From Pseudomonadota bacterium (GTDB lineage: Bacteria; Pseudomonadota; Alphaproteobacteria; Acetobacterales; Acetobacteraceae), in the NCBI GenBank assembly GCA_021826485.1, contig JAKAZX010000003.1, forward strand, positions 1-29,599: a stretch of DNA of 29,599 nucleotides. Reading direction: 5' to 3'. This document shows, piece by piece, positions 16,990 through 28,745 of the stretch. A program made the translations under genes and the position numbers. Within the stretch, counting starts at the first letter, position 1. Each line of letters starts with the position of its first letter. The notes beneath the pieces were generated by a model that searched no databases, had not been told where the DNA came from, and saw only the letters and a list, made by a program, of their open reading frames with translations.

Positions 16990-18186
16990 TCAGGCGCGGC
17001 GCACCGTATAGGACTGTTGCAAGGAACGCACGATCTCGGCGCCGTGATCGGGGTCCCGCGCCTCGAACATCACCTCCAGTTCCGCCGCCTGCACGCTGGG
17101 GGAGGCAAACAGGCGGTGATGTGATACTTCGATGATATTGCCGCCGGCCTCGCCAATTCTGCCGGCGATGTCGGCCAGCACGCCGGGCCGGTCGGGAATT
17201 TCCAGCACCAGCCGGCGCAACCGCCCGTCGCGCAGCAGATTGCGCAGCAGCACATTGGCCAGGATGCGCGGGTCGATATTGCCGCCGCAGACCGGCACGC
17301 CGACGCGCCGGCCGGCAAACCGCTCGGGAAACGCCAGCAGGGCCGCGACCCCGGCGGCCCCGGCGCCCTCGGCGACCGTCTTGCAGCCTTCCGACAGCAG
17401 GGCGATCGCCTCCTCCACCGCGCGTTCCGGCACCACGACGACATCGGCGACATGGGCGCGGATCACCTCCAGCGGCGCGCGGCCGATATCGCGCACGGCG
17501 ATCCCCTCGGCGATGGTCGGGCCGCCCACGGCCACGTCCTGCCCCGCCAGCACCTGCGCCAGCGCGGCATAGGCGGCGACCTCGACTCCGATCACCTCGA
17601 TGCCGGGGCGAAGCGCGGTGGCGGCGACAGCGCAGCCGGCGATCAGCCCGCCGCCGCCGACCGGGATGACCAGCGTGTCCAGGTCGGGCACATCCTCCAG
17701 CAGTTCCAGCGCGAGCGTGCCCTGGCCGGCCATCACCGCCGGATCGTCATAGGGATGGATGAACACCCGGCCTTCCGCCGCGGCCAGCGCCAGTGCGTGG
17801 TCCGCCGCCTCGGCCAGCGTCTCGCCATGCAGCACCACCCGCGCGCCCCAGCCCGCGGTGCGACGCACCTTGGTCAGCGGCGTGAACCGCGGCATCACGA
17901 TCACCGCCCCGATCCCGCGCAACTGGGCGTGCCGCGCCACCGCCTGCGCGTGGTTGCCCGCCGACATGGCGACCACGCCCGCCGCCCGCTCGCCCGCGTC
18001 CAGCAGGGCGAGACGGTTGGCCGCACCCCGTTCCTTGAACGCGCCGGTCGCCTGGAGATTCTCCAGCTTCAGCGTCACCGCGGCGCCGGTGGCGCGGGAC
18101 ACCGCATCGCTTGCTACCGCCGGCGTACGCAACACGCTGCCCGCGATCCGCGCCGCCGCGTCGCGTACGTCGCCGAGACCGATCAT
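16990..18186 (-). CDS. ilvA: Threonine ammonia-lyase with one ACT domain
   Basis: PLP enzyme converting threonine to 2-oxobutanoate and ammonia, the entry to isoleucine synthesis. The product is 398 aa. The PLP lysine is K51 in TGAFKERGA, SAGNHAQ lies at 75-81, and the PLP phosphate-binding glycines are VGGGGL at 176-181. A C-terminal ACT-type domain (about 325-398, RRLVLEIPDRPGVLADIAGRIG) suggests amino-acid feedback. Length and the single ACT domain match the roughly 400-aa form, rather than the 514-aa E. coli IlvA with its double regulatory domain, so a catabolic role cannot be excluded. The ATG is four bases after the greA stop, so the two are almost certainly cotranscribed. Confidence 0.93.
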   Translation of the reverse strand: MIGLGDVRDAAARIAGSVLRTPAVASDAVSRATGAAVTLKLENLQATGAFKERGAANRLALLDAGERAAGVVAMSAGNHAQAVARHAQLRGIGAVIVMPRFTPLTKVRRTAGWGARVVLHGETLAEAADHALALAAAEGRVFIHPYDDPAVMAGQGTLALELLEDVPDLDTLVIPVGGGGLIAGCAVAATALRPGIEVIGVEVAAYAALAQVLAGQDVAVGGPTIAEGIAVRDIGRAPLEVIRAHVADVVVVPERAVEEAIALLSEGCKTVAEGAGAAGVAALLAFPERFAGRRVGVPVCGGNIDPRILANVLLRNLLRDGRLRRLVLEIPDRPGVLADIAGRIGEAGGNIIEVSHHRLFASPSVQAAELEVMFEARDPDHGAEIVRSLQQSYTVRRA

Positions 18187-18190
18187 CGGG

Positions 18191-18664
18191 TCAGCCGTAG
18201 CTGACCGAGAGAATCTCGTAGCTGCGGTCGCCGCCCGGGGCGGGGACGGAAACGGTGTCGCCGACCTTCTTGCCGATCAGCGCCTTGGCCAGCGGCGAGG
18301 AGACGGAAAGCCGCTGCGCCTTGATGTCGGCCTCATGCACGCCGACGATCTGATAGGCGGCCTCCTTCTCCGTCTCCTCATCGACCAGCCGGACATGGGC
18401 GCCGAATTTCACGTGCTCCCCGGAAATCGTCGACGGGTCGATGACCTCGACCGCGGAAACGATCTCCTCCAATTCGGCGATGCGGCCTTCGATGAAGCTC
18501 TGGCGTTCCCGCGCCGCGTGGTATTCGGCGTTCTCGGACAGGTCGCCATGGGTGCGCGCCTCCGCAATGGCGCGGATCACGGCGGGGCGCTCGACGGATT
18601 TGAGCGTCCGCAACTCCTCCTCGAGCCGCTGCAAGCCGGGGGCAGTCATCGGGAACTTCTGCAC
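18191..18664 (-). CDS. greA: Transcription elongation factor GreA
   Basis: Rescues backtracked RNA polymerase by stimulating transcript cleavage through the secondary channel. The product is 157 aa, with an N-terminal coiled coil carrying the acidic tip GDLSENAEYH (D41 and E44) and a C-terminal FKBP-like domain containing SPLAKALIGKKVGD. The start is a GTG at 18664: MQKFPMTAPG matches the family N-terminus, and GAGGA lies seven bases upstream. A later ATG at 18649 would drop five conserved residues. carB is 129 bp upstream on the same strand; carAB next to greA is common in alphaproteobacteria. Confidence 0.96.
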   Translation of the reverse strand: MQKFPMTAPGLQRLEEELRTLKSVERPAVIRAIAEARTHGDLSENAEYHAARERQSFIEGRIAELEEIVSAVEVIDPSTISGEHVKFGAHVRLVDEETEKEAAYQIVGVHEADIKAQRLSVSSPLAKALIGKKVGDTVSVPAPGGDRSYEILSVSYG

Positions 18665-18793
18665 GGCGGGATCCTCAGCCTAGGCGGAAAACAATGTCGC
18701 GGGGTCGGGCCGAAACGCAACCGCCGCGGCGGGGTTTGGGGCGGGGCGCCGGCAGGTCGAAGCGCCTCGCCTGTCACCCTGTCGCGACGGGGA

Positions 18794-22036
<3,243 letters not shown>

Positions 22037-22037
22037 C

Positions 22038-22310
22038 TCAGTCTCCTGCCGGCAGGGCGCGGGCGGCGGCAACGCCGGCCGGGGTCAGTTCCAGGTGCCA
22101 CTGGCATTGCAGGGCGCCTTCGGGGATGCGGACGGGGTCACGGATCAGCCCGCGCGCCAGCGCCTCGGCGACGGCCTCGTGGAAGGCCGCCGGCTCCGGT
22201 TCCTCGCCGCCCACTGTCCGGAACGCGGCGAATGCGGCCTCGGCGTCCGGTGCCGTCAGCCGGTGGCGCAGGCCGAGCGCGAGCAGCCTCGGCAGCAGCG
22301 ACGTACTCAT
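22038..22310 (-). CDS. 90-aa unknown protein wedged between carA and carB
   Basis: I do not recognise this protein. Its ATG overlaps the carA stop (ATGA) and its stop is one base before the carB start, so the three genes are tightly coupled. The sequence begins MSTSLLPRLLALGLRHRLTA and ends LELTPAGVAAARALPAGD. The C-terminal half, with helix-like AFHEAVAEALARGLIRDP, a proline turn and the hydrophobic strand ALQCQWHLELT, resembles a small winged-helix pattern, but this is only an impression. No signal peptide or membrane segment is visible. The position suggests a role linked to carbamoyl-phosphate synthase, as accessory or regulator (inference). Confidence 0.75.
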   Translation of the reverse strand: MSTSLLPRLLALGLRHRLTAPDAEAAFAAFRTVGGEEPEPAAFHEAVAEALARGLIRDPVRIPEGALQCQWHLELTPAGVAAARALPAGD

Positions 22311-23671
22311 GCGTCCCGCGCCATCATCGCCACGAACCGGTCGAACAGGTGGCGGCTGTCGCTGGGGCCGGGGCTCGCCTCGGGGTGGTACTGGACCGAG
22401 AAGGCACGGCGGGACGGGCAGGCGAGGCCCTCGTTGCTGCCGTCGAACAGGCTGGTGTGGGTCACCTGGACGCCATCCGGCAGCGATGCCTCGTCCACCG
22501 CGAAGCCGTGGTTCTGGCTGGTGATCTCGACCCGGCCGGTGGCCAGGTCCTTGACCGGCTGGTTGGCGCCGCGATGGCCGCGGGCCAGCTTGTAGGTGCG
22601 TCCGCCGAGGGCGAGGGCGAGCAACTGGTGGCCGAGGCAGATGCCGAACAGCGGCACCCCCGCGTCCAGCACGCCGCGGATCGCCGGCACCGCATAGGCG
22701 CCGGTCGCCGCCGGGTCGCCCGGACCGTTGGAGAGGAACACGCCGTCCGGCGCGTGGCGCAGGATGTCCTGCGCCGTTGCCGTCGCGGGCACCACCGTCA
22801 CCCGGCAGCCGGCGGCGGCCAAGCGGCGCAGGATATTCCGCTTGGCGCCGTAATCGACCGCGACCACGTGGCGGCGCGGCGCGGTCTGCCGCCCGTAGCC
22901 GCCGGGCCAGTCCCAGGCAGTCTCGTCCCAGGTATAGCTTTGCGTGCAGGACACCTCGCGGGCCAGGTCCATGCCTTCCAGGCCCGGCCAGTCGCGCGCC
23001 CGTGCGACCAGCGCGGGGATGTCGAAGCGGCCATCGGCGGGATGGGCGATCAGGCCGTTCGGCGCGCCGCCGTCGCGGATGCGCGTGGTCAGCGCCCGCG
23101 TATCCACCCCGGCCAGCCCTGCCACGCCCTGGGTGCGCAGCCAGACATCCAGCGGCTGGGTCGCCCGCCAGTTGGCCGGCGCGGTCACGTCCTGCTTCAC
23201 CACCAGCCCGCGGGCGGCGATCGTCGCGGCCTCGATATCCTCGGGGTTGGTGCCGACATTGCCGATATGGGGAAAGGTGAAGGTGATGATCTGCCCGGCA
23301 TAGGACGGGTCGGTCAGGGTTTCCTGATACCCGGTCAGGCCGGTGTTGAAGCACACCTCGGCCGGCACGGCGGCGGCATGGGCGCCGAAGCCGCTTCCCC
23401 AGAACACCGCCCCGTCGGCCAGGACGAGGCAGGCGGTGGCGCCGTCGGGCGGGGTCGTGTCGTGCGGCATGGTCGGTCGGCTCTCCTGCGGCGCTCCGGG
23501 GATGTCGGCGAGGGCGAGGCCCAGCGTGCGCAGCAGCGCCGGCCAGTGGCGTGCCGGGATGGCGCCGTTCTGCCGCCATTTGCGCAGCGCCTCGGTGCCG
23601 ACGCCGAGCGCCCGCGCGGCGGCCTCCGAGCCGCCCAGCCGCTCGATGATCCTGCTGACGGGGATGGTCAT
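22307..23671 (-). CDS. carA: Carbamoyl-phosphate synthase small subunit with N-terminal helix-turn-helix extension
   Basis: Glutaminase subunit that releases ammonia for CarB. The classical CarA part runs from about residue 68 to 454 (387 aa, normal length). It has the catalytic cysteine in FGICLGHQ (C345, equivalent to E. coli C269) and the HPEA pair H429/E431. Before it, in the same uninterrupted frame, lies a Cro/YdaS-like helix-turn-helix module of about 58 residues: RIIERLGGSEAAARALGVG, the recognition-helix-like TEALRKWRQNG, then IPARHWPALLRTLG, joined by a proline-rich linker. An internal ATG at 23470, with AGGAG 12 bases upstream, could also produce a classical CarA. The first ATG at 23671 has almost no leader if the predicted promoter is right. 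It is divergent from yqeY. Confidence 0.93.
   Translation of the reverse strand: MTIPVSRIIERLGGSEAAARALGVGTEALRKWRQNGAIPARHWPALLRTLGLALADIPGAPQESRPTMPHDTTPPDGATACLVLADGAVFWGSGFGAHAAAVPAEVCFNTGLTGYQETLTDPSYAGQIITFTFPHIGNVGTNPEDIEAATIAARGLVVKQDVTAPANWRATQPLDVWLRTQGVAGLAGVDTRALTTRIRDGGAPNGLIAHPADGRFDIPALVARARDWPGLEGMDLAREVSCTQSYTWDETAWDWPGGYGRQTAPRRHVVAVDYGAKRNILRRLAAAGCRVTVVPATATAQDILRHAPDGVFLSNGPGDPAATGAYAVPAIRGVLDAGVPLFGICLGHQLLALALGGRTYKLARGHRGANQPVKDLATGRVEITSQNHGFAVDEASLPDGVQVTHTSLFDGSNEGLACPSRRAFSVQYHPEASPGPSDSRHLFDRFVAMMARDA
23470..23487 (-). promoter_or_regulatory. Possible internal ribosome binding site for a short CarA
   Basis: AGGAG (23483-23487, minus strand) stands 12 bases before the in-frame ATG at 23468-23470, which encodes M68 exactly at the classical CarA N-terminus. 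Spacing is long but usable. It could allow separate production of CarA without the helix-turn-helix part. Confidence 0.3.
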
Positions 23672-23677
23672 GGCGCC

Positions 23678-23706
23678 AGCCTATGGGAAATCATTTCCCA
23701 GCACAA
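23678..23706 (-). promoter_or_regulatory. Predicted carA promoter with operator in the spacer
   Basis: On the minus strand TTGTGC (-35-like, 23706-23701) and TAGGCT (-10-like, 23683-23678) are separated by exactly 17 bp. Those 17 bp are the palindrome TGGGAAATGATTTCCCA. Each hexamer matches consensus at only three or so positions, but spacing is ideal. Transcription would start about six or seven bases downstream, at or next to the ATG at 23671, giving a leaderless or nearly leaderless mRNA. Confidence 0.45.
23684..23700. promoter_or_regulatory. Operator-like palindrome 1 (GGGAA-N5-TTCCC)
   Basis: TGGGAAATcATTTCCCA is a perfect 17-bp inverted repeat with 8-bp arms about a single central base. 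It lies 13 bp before the carA ATG, between the predicted -35 and -10 elements, the classical place for a repressor to block RNA polymerase. It shares its core with palindrome 2. Confidence 0.6.
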
Positions 23707-23721
23707 GCGTGACGGAAGTGG

Positions 23722-23738
23722 CGGGAATTTTCTTCCCA
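23722..23738. promoter_or_regulatory. Operator-like palindrome 2 (GGGAA-N5-TTCCC)
   Basis: CGGGAATTTTCTTCCCA repeats the GGGAA-N5-TTCCC core of palindrome 1 with a different central five bases; 12 of 17 positions match. It starts 38 bp from palindrome 1, about 3.6 helical turns, and lies between the divergent carA and yqeY genes, so it could act on either. Confidence 0.5.
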
Positions 23739-23794
23739 GGGGATGCGGCAGGGCGTCGCTTAAGGTAGAGGATGGTTTTCCGGGAGTCGGCGCG

Positions 23795-24253
23795 ATGGCC
23801 CTGCGCGAGCAGTTCACCGAGCACCTCAAGGCGGCGATGCGGGCGGGCGATGCGCCGCGCGTTTCCACGCTCCGCATGATCCTCGCCAAACTCAAGGACA
23901 CCGACATCGCCGCCCGGCCGAAGGGCATCCCCGCCGTGCCGGAGGAGGAGATCGTGGCGATGCTGCGCGGCATGGCCAAGTCGCGCCGGGAAAGCGTCGA
24001 TCTCTACCGCCAGGGCAACCGCCCCGACCTCGTTGCCAAGGAGGAGGCGGAAATCGCCGTGATCGAATCCTATCTGCCGCAGCAGATGGACGCGGCGGCG
24101 ACCGAACAGGCGGTGGCGGCGGCGATCGCCGCCCTCGGCGCGACCGGGATCAAGGACATGGGCCGCGTGATGGCGGCACTGAAGGCGCAGCACGCGGCGA
24201 CGCTCGACATGGCGCGCGTCGGGCCGCTGGTGCGTGCGAAGCTCGGCGGCTGA
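23795..24253 (+). CDS. GatB/YqeY domain-containing protein
   Basis: The product is 152 aa, of the stand-alone YqeY family, related to the tRNA-binding tail domain of the GatB amidotransferase subunit; its cellular role is not established. Diagnostic features are the helical N-terminus ALREQFTEHLKAAMRAGD, then STLRMILAKLKD, KEEAEIAVIESYLPQQM, and the C-terminal GIKDMGRVMAALKAQH segment. The ATG at 23795 is preceded by GGGAG at good spacing; the frame is open far upstream, but that region is the antisense of carAB. The stop overlaps the dnaG ATG (TGATG), so it leads the yqeY-dnaG-rpoD cluster. Confidence 0.93.
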   Translation: MALREQFTEHLKAAMRAGDAPRVSTLRMILAKLKDTDIAARPKGIPAVPEEEIVAMLRGMAKSRRESVDLYRQGNRPDLVAKEEAEIAVIESYLPQQMDAAATEQAVAAAIAALGATGIKDMGRVMAALKAQHAATLDMARVGPLVRAKLGG

Positions 24254-26037
24254 TGGCGCTGCCGTCCGGTTTTCTGGACGAATTGCGGGCGCGCACGCCG
24301 CTGCCCGCGCTGATCGGCCGCCGCGTCAAGCTCACCCGCTCCGGCCGCCAGTGGAAGGGCTGCTGCCCGTTCCACGGCGAGAAGACGCCGAGCTTCTACG
24401 TCTATGACGACCACTACCACTGCTTCGGCTGCGGCGCGCATGGCGATGGCGTCAGCTTCGTCATGCAGTCGCAGGGCGCGTCCTTCATCGAGGCGGTGGA
24501 GCAGTTGGCCGCCGAGGCCGGGCTGGAGGTGCCGCGCCAGGCCCCGGATGCGGCGGCCGCGCAGCAGCGCATGCAGGATGTGCGCGCGGTGCTGGATGCC
24601 GCCGCCGCCACGTTTCAGCGCCGGCTGTTCCTGCCCGAAGGGGCGCAGGCGCTCGCCTATCTGCGCGGCCGCGGGCTGAGCGATGACACCATCCGCCGCT
24701 TCGGCCTCGGCTGGTCGGGCGAGGGCCGGGGCGCGCTGACCGCCGAGCTGGGGCGCCAGGACATCCCGCCGGAACTGATCCAGGCGGCTGGCCTGCTCAC
24801 CGAACCGGCGGACGATCGGCCGCCGCGGGAGATGTTCTTCAACCGCGTGATGTTCCCGATCCGCGACCGGCGGGGGCGCACGATCAGCTTCGGCGGCCGA
24901 CTGCTGGGCGACGGCCAGCCGAAATACCTGAACGGGCCGGAAACCGCCGTGTTCGCCAAGCGCCGCACGCTGTACGGCCTGGAGATGGCGGCGCCGGCGG
25001 CGCGCGACGGCGCGACGGTCGTTGCGGTGGAAGGCTACATGGATGTGATCGCCCTGCAACAGGCAGGGTTCGCCGCTGCGGTCGCACCGCTCGGCACGGC
25101 GCTGACCGAGGAGCAACTGGGCGAGTTGTGGCGCCTGTCGCCGATGCCGGTGCTGTGCTTCGACGGCGATGCCGCCGGCAGCCGCGCCGCCGCGCGCGCG
25201 GCCGAACTCGCGCTGCCGCTGCTGGGGGCCGAGCGCAGCCTGAAACTGGCCGCGATGCCCGCCGGCGAGGATCCGGACTCGCTGATCCGCCGCGGCGGGG
25301 CGCCGGCGTTCGAGGCTGTGGTGAAAGCCGCCACGCCGCTGGTGGAGGCGCTGTACGACCTGCTGCGAGGCCGCGCGCAGGGCACGACGCCCGAACAGCG
25401 CGCCGCCCTGCGCGCACGGCTGGAAGCGGCGGCGGGACAAATTCGTGACAAGGTGCTGGCCGCGGAATACCGCCGCGCCCTGCTGGACCGGTTCTTCGCA
25501 GCCCGCCAGCGCAAGGGCGCGCCGGCGCCGATCCGCCTGCCGCGCCCGGCTCCGACGCCGGATGGCGGGGCGACCGAGCGCTGCCGGGCGCTGCTGGCGA
25601 TCGTGCTGCGCCATCCCGCGCTGCTGCATGACGTGGAGGAGGCGTTCGGCGCGCTCGACCTGCCAGCGCCGCTCGACCGGTTGCGAACGGCTCTGCTCGC
25701 CTGGGCCGCGAGTGCGCCCGCGCTTGACTCGCCCGCGCTGATCGCCCACCTCCACGCGACCGGTCTGGCGACCGAGGCCGCGCAGGTGCTCTCGGCGGTT
25801 CCCGTGCCGCTGCCTGCCTGCGCCGCACCGGACGCCCAGCCGGCGGACGCCGTGGAGGGCTGGTGGCATTTCTTCGGATTGATGAACCCCCAGCGCCTGG
25901 AAGCGGAAGTGGCCAAGGCGCGGCACGATTTTCAGACCCGGTGGGACCAGGCGTCGCAGCGCCGGCTGACCGCGCTGGCCGCGGCACTGCACGCCCTGCG
26001 GCAGGGGGAGACGTCGATGGAAAGCGCCGCCCCGTGA
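24253..26037 (+). CDS. dnaG: DNA primase
   Basis: Synthesises RNA primers for replication. The product is 594 aa. An N-terminal CHC2 zinc finger has C38, H41, C57 and C60 in CPFH and CFGC. A catalytic core follows with a TOPRIM domain, including VAVEGYMDV (E260) and CFDGDAAG (D304, D306). The C-terminal helical domain (about 450-594) should bind the DnaB helicase. The ATG overlaps the yqeY stop by one base. rpoD follows after 77 bp, the classic primase-sigma pairing. Confidence 0.97.
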   Translation: MALPSGFLDELRARTPLPALIGRRVKLTRSGRQWKGCCPFHGEKTPSFYVYDDHYHCFGCGAHGDGVSFVMQSQGASFIEAVEQLAAEAGLEVPRQAPDAAAAQQRMQDVRAVLDAAAATFQRRLFLPEGAQALAYLRGRGLSDDTIRRFGLGWSGEGRGALTAELGRQDIPPELIQAAGLLTEPADDRPPREMFFNRVMFPIRDRRGRTISFGGRLLGDGQPKYLNGPETAVFAKRRTLYGLEMAAPAARDGATVVAVEGYMDVIALQQAGFAAAVAPLGTALTEEQLGELWRLSPMPVLCFDGDAAGSRAAARAAELALPLLGAERSLKLAAMPAGEDPDSLIRRGGAPAFEAVVKAATPLVEALYDLLRGRAQGTTPEQRAALRARLEAAAGQIRDKVLAAEYRRALLDRFFAARQRKGAPAPIRLPRPAPTPDGGATERCRALLAIVLRHPALLHDVEEAFGALDLPAPLDRLRTALLAWAASAPALDSPALIAHLHATGLATEAAQVLSAVPVPLPACAAPDAQPADAVEGWWHFFGLMNPQRLEAEVAKARHDFQTRWDQASQRRLTALAAALHALRQGETSMESAAP

Positions 26038-26114
26038 CCACCCCGCCGCGACCGGCCGCGCCGCCCGCCCTTTCGCCGCCGCGCGGCAACGCCCTGCCCG
26101 GAGTACGCTGACCG

Positions 26115-28082
<1,968 letters not shown>

Positions 28083-28104
28083 TGCGCGCGGGCGGTGCCG
28101 TGCC

Positions 28105-28677
28105 ATGAGCCTCGCGACGCAGGATCCGGTGGTGCGTGTCGGCGTCACCGTCACCTTCCTGCGCATGGAACGCCGGCCAGCCGAACCGTTGCCGCCGCTG
28201 CCGCCGGGGGTGGTGGTGACACGCGACCGGTGGTGCAGCGTGGCGCAGTACCGCCACCTGTATCGCGCGGTGGGCGAGGCGCATGTCTGGTGGCTGCGCC
28301 AGACCATGCCGGACCACCAGCTCGCCGCCATGCTGCGCGACCCGCGGATCAGCATCCACGTGCTGCGGCTGAATGACGCGCCGGCCGGCTTCTACGAACT
28401 CGACCGCACGCCGTGGCCGGCGGTCAATCTGAGCTATTTCGGCCTGATGCCGCAGGCGATCGGCCGCGGCATCGGCTTCCCGTTCCTGCGCCACGCCGTC
28501 GATGCGGCCTGGGGCATGGGGCCGCGCACGGTGACCGTGAACACCTGCACCGCCGACCATCCGCGCGCCCTGCCGACCTATCTGCGCGCCGGCTTCCACA
28601 AGCTGCGCGAGGTGGACGAGGTCTGGAACGTGCCGACACGCCTCGGCCTGCCGATCCCGGAGCGGCTGCGGGTGTAA
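28105..28677 (+). CDS. GNAT-family N-acetyltransferase
   Basis: The product is 190 aa. The acetyl-CoA pyrophosphate-binding loop QAIGRGIG lies at 117-124, matching the Q/RxxGxG/A motif, and is preceded by a strand with VNLSYFGLM. The later TADHPRALPTYLRAGFHKL segment is the usual GNAT C-terminal motif. The N-terminal 30 residues (FLRMERRPAEPLPPLPPG) look like an extension before the domain. The substrate cannot be told from sequence. It starts 22 bp after rpoD and may be read through from it. There is no signal peptide, so it should be cytoplasmic. Confidence 0.9.
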   Translation: MSLATQDPVVRVGVTVTFLRMERRPAEPLPPLPPGVVVTRDRWCSVAQYRHLYRAVGEAHVWWLRQTMPDHQLAAMLRDPRISIHVLRLNDAPAGFYELDRTPWPAVNLSYFGLMPQAIGRGIGFPFLRHAVDAAWGMGPRTVTVNTCTADHPRALPTYLRAGFHKLREVDEVWNVPTRLGLPIPERLRV

Positions 28678-28745
28678 ACGCCATTGCGCGCCGCCATCCG
28701 CCGCGCCAGTGTTCCGGCCGGTCACGACCTCGGGGGAAGCACGGA

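Noticed and set aside
18721..18732. CCGCCG/CGGCGG palindrome between carB and greA
   Set aside because: No loop and no T-run on either strand; expected by chance in such GC-rich DNA.
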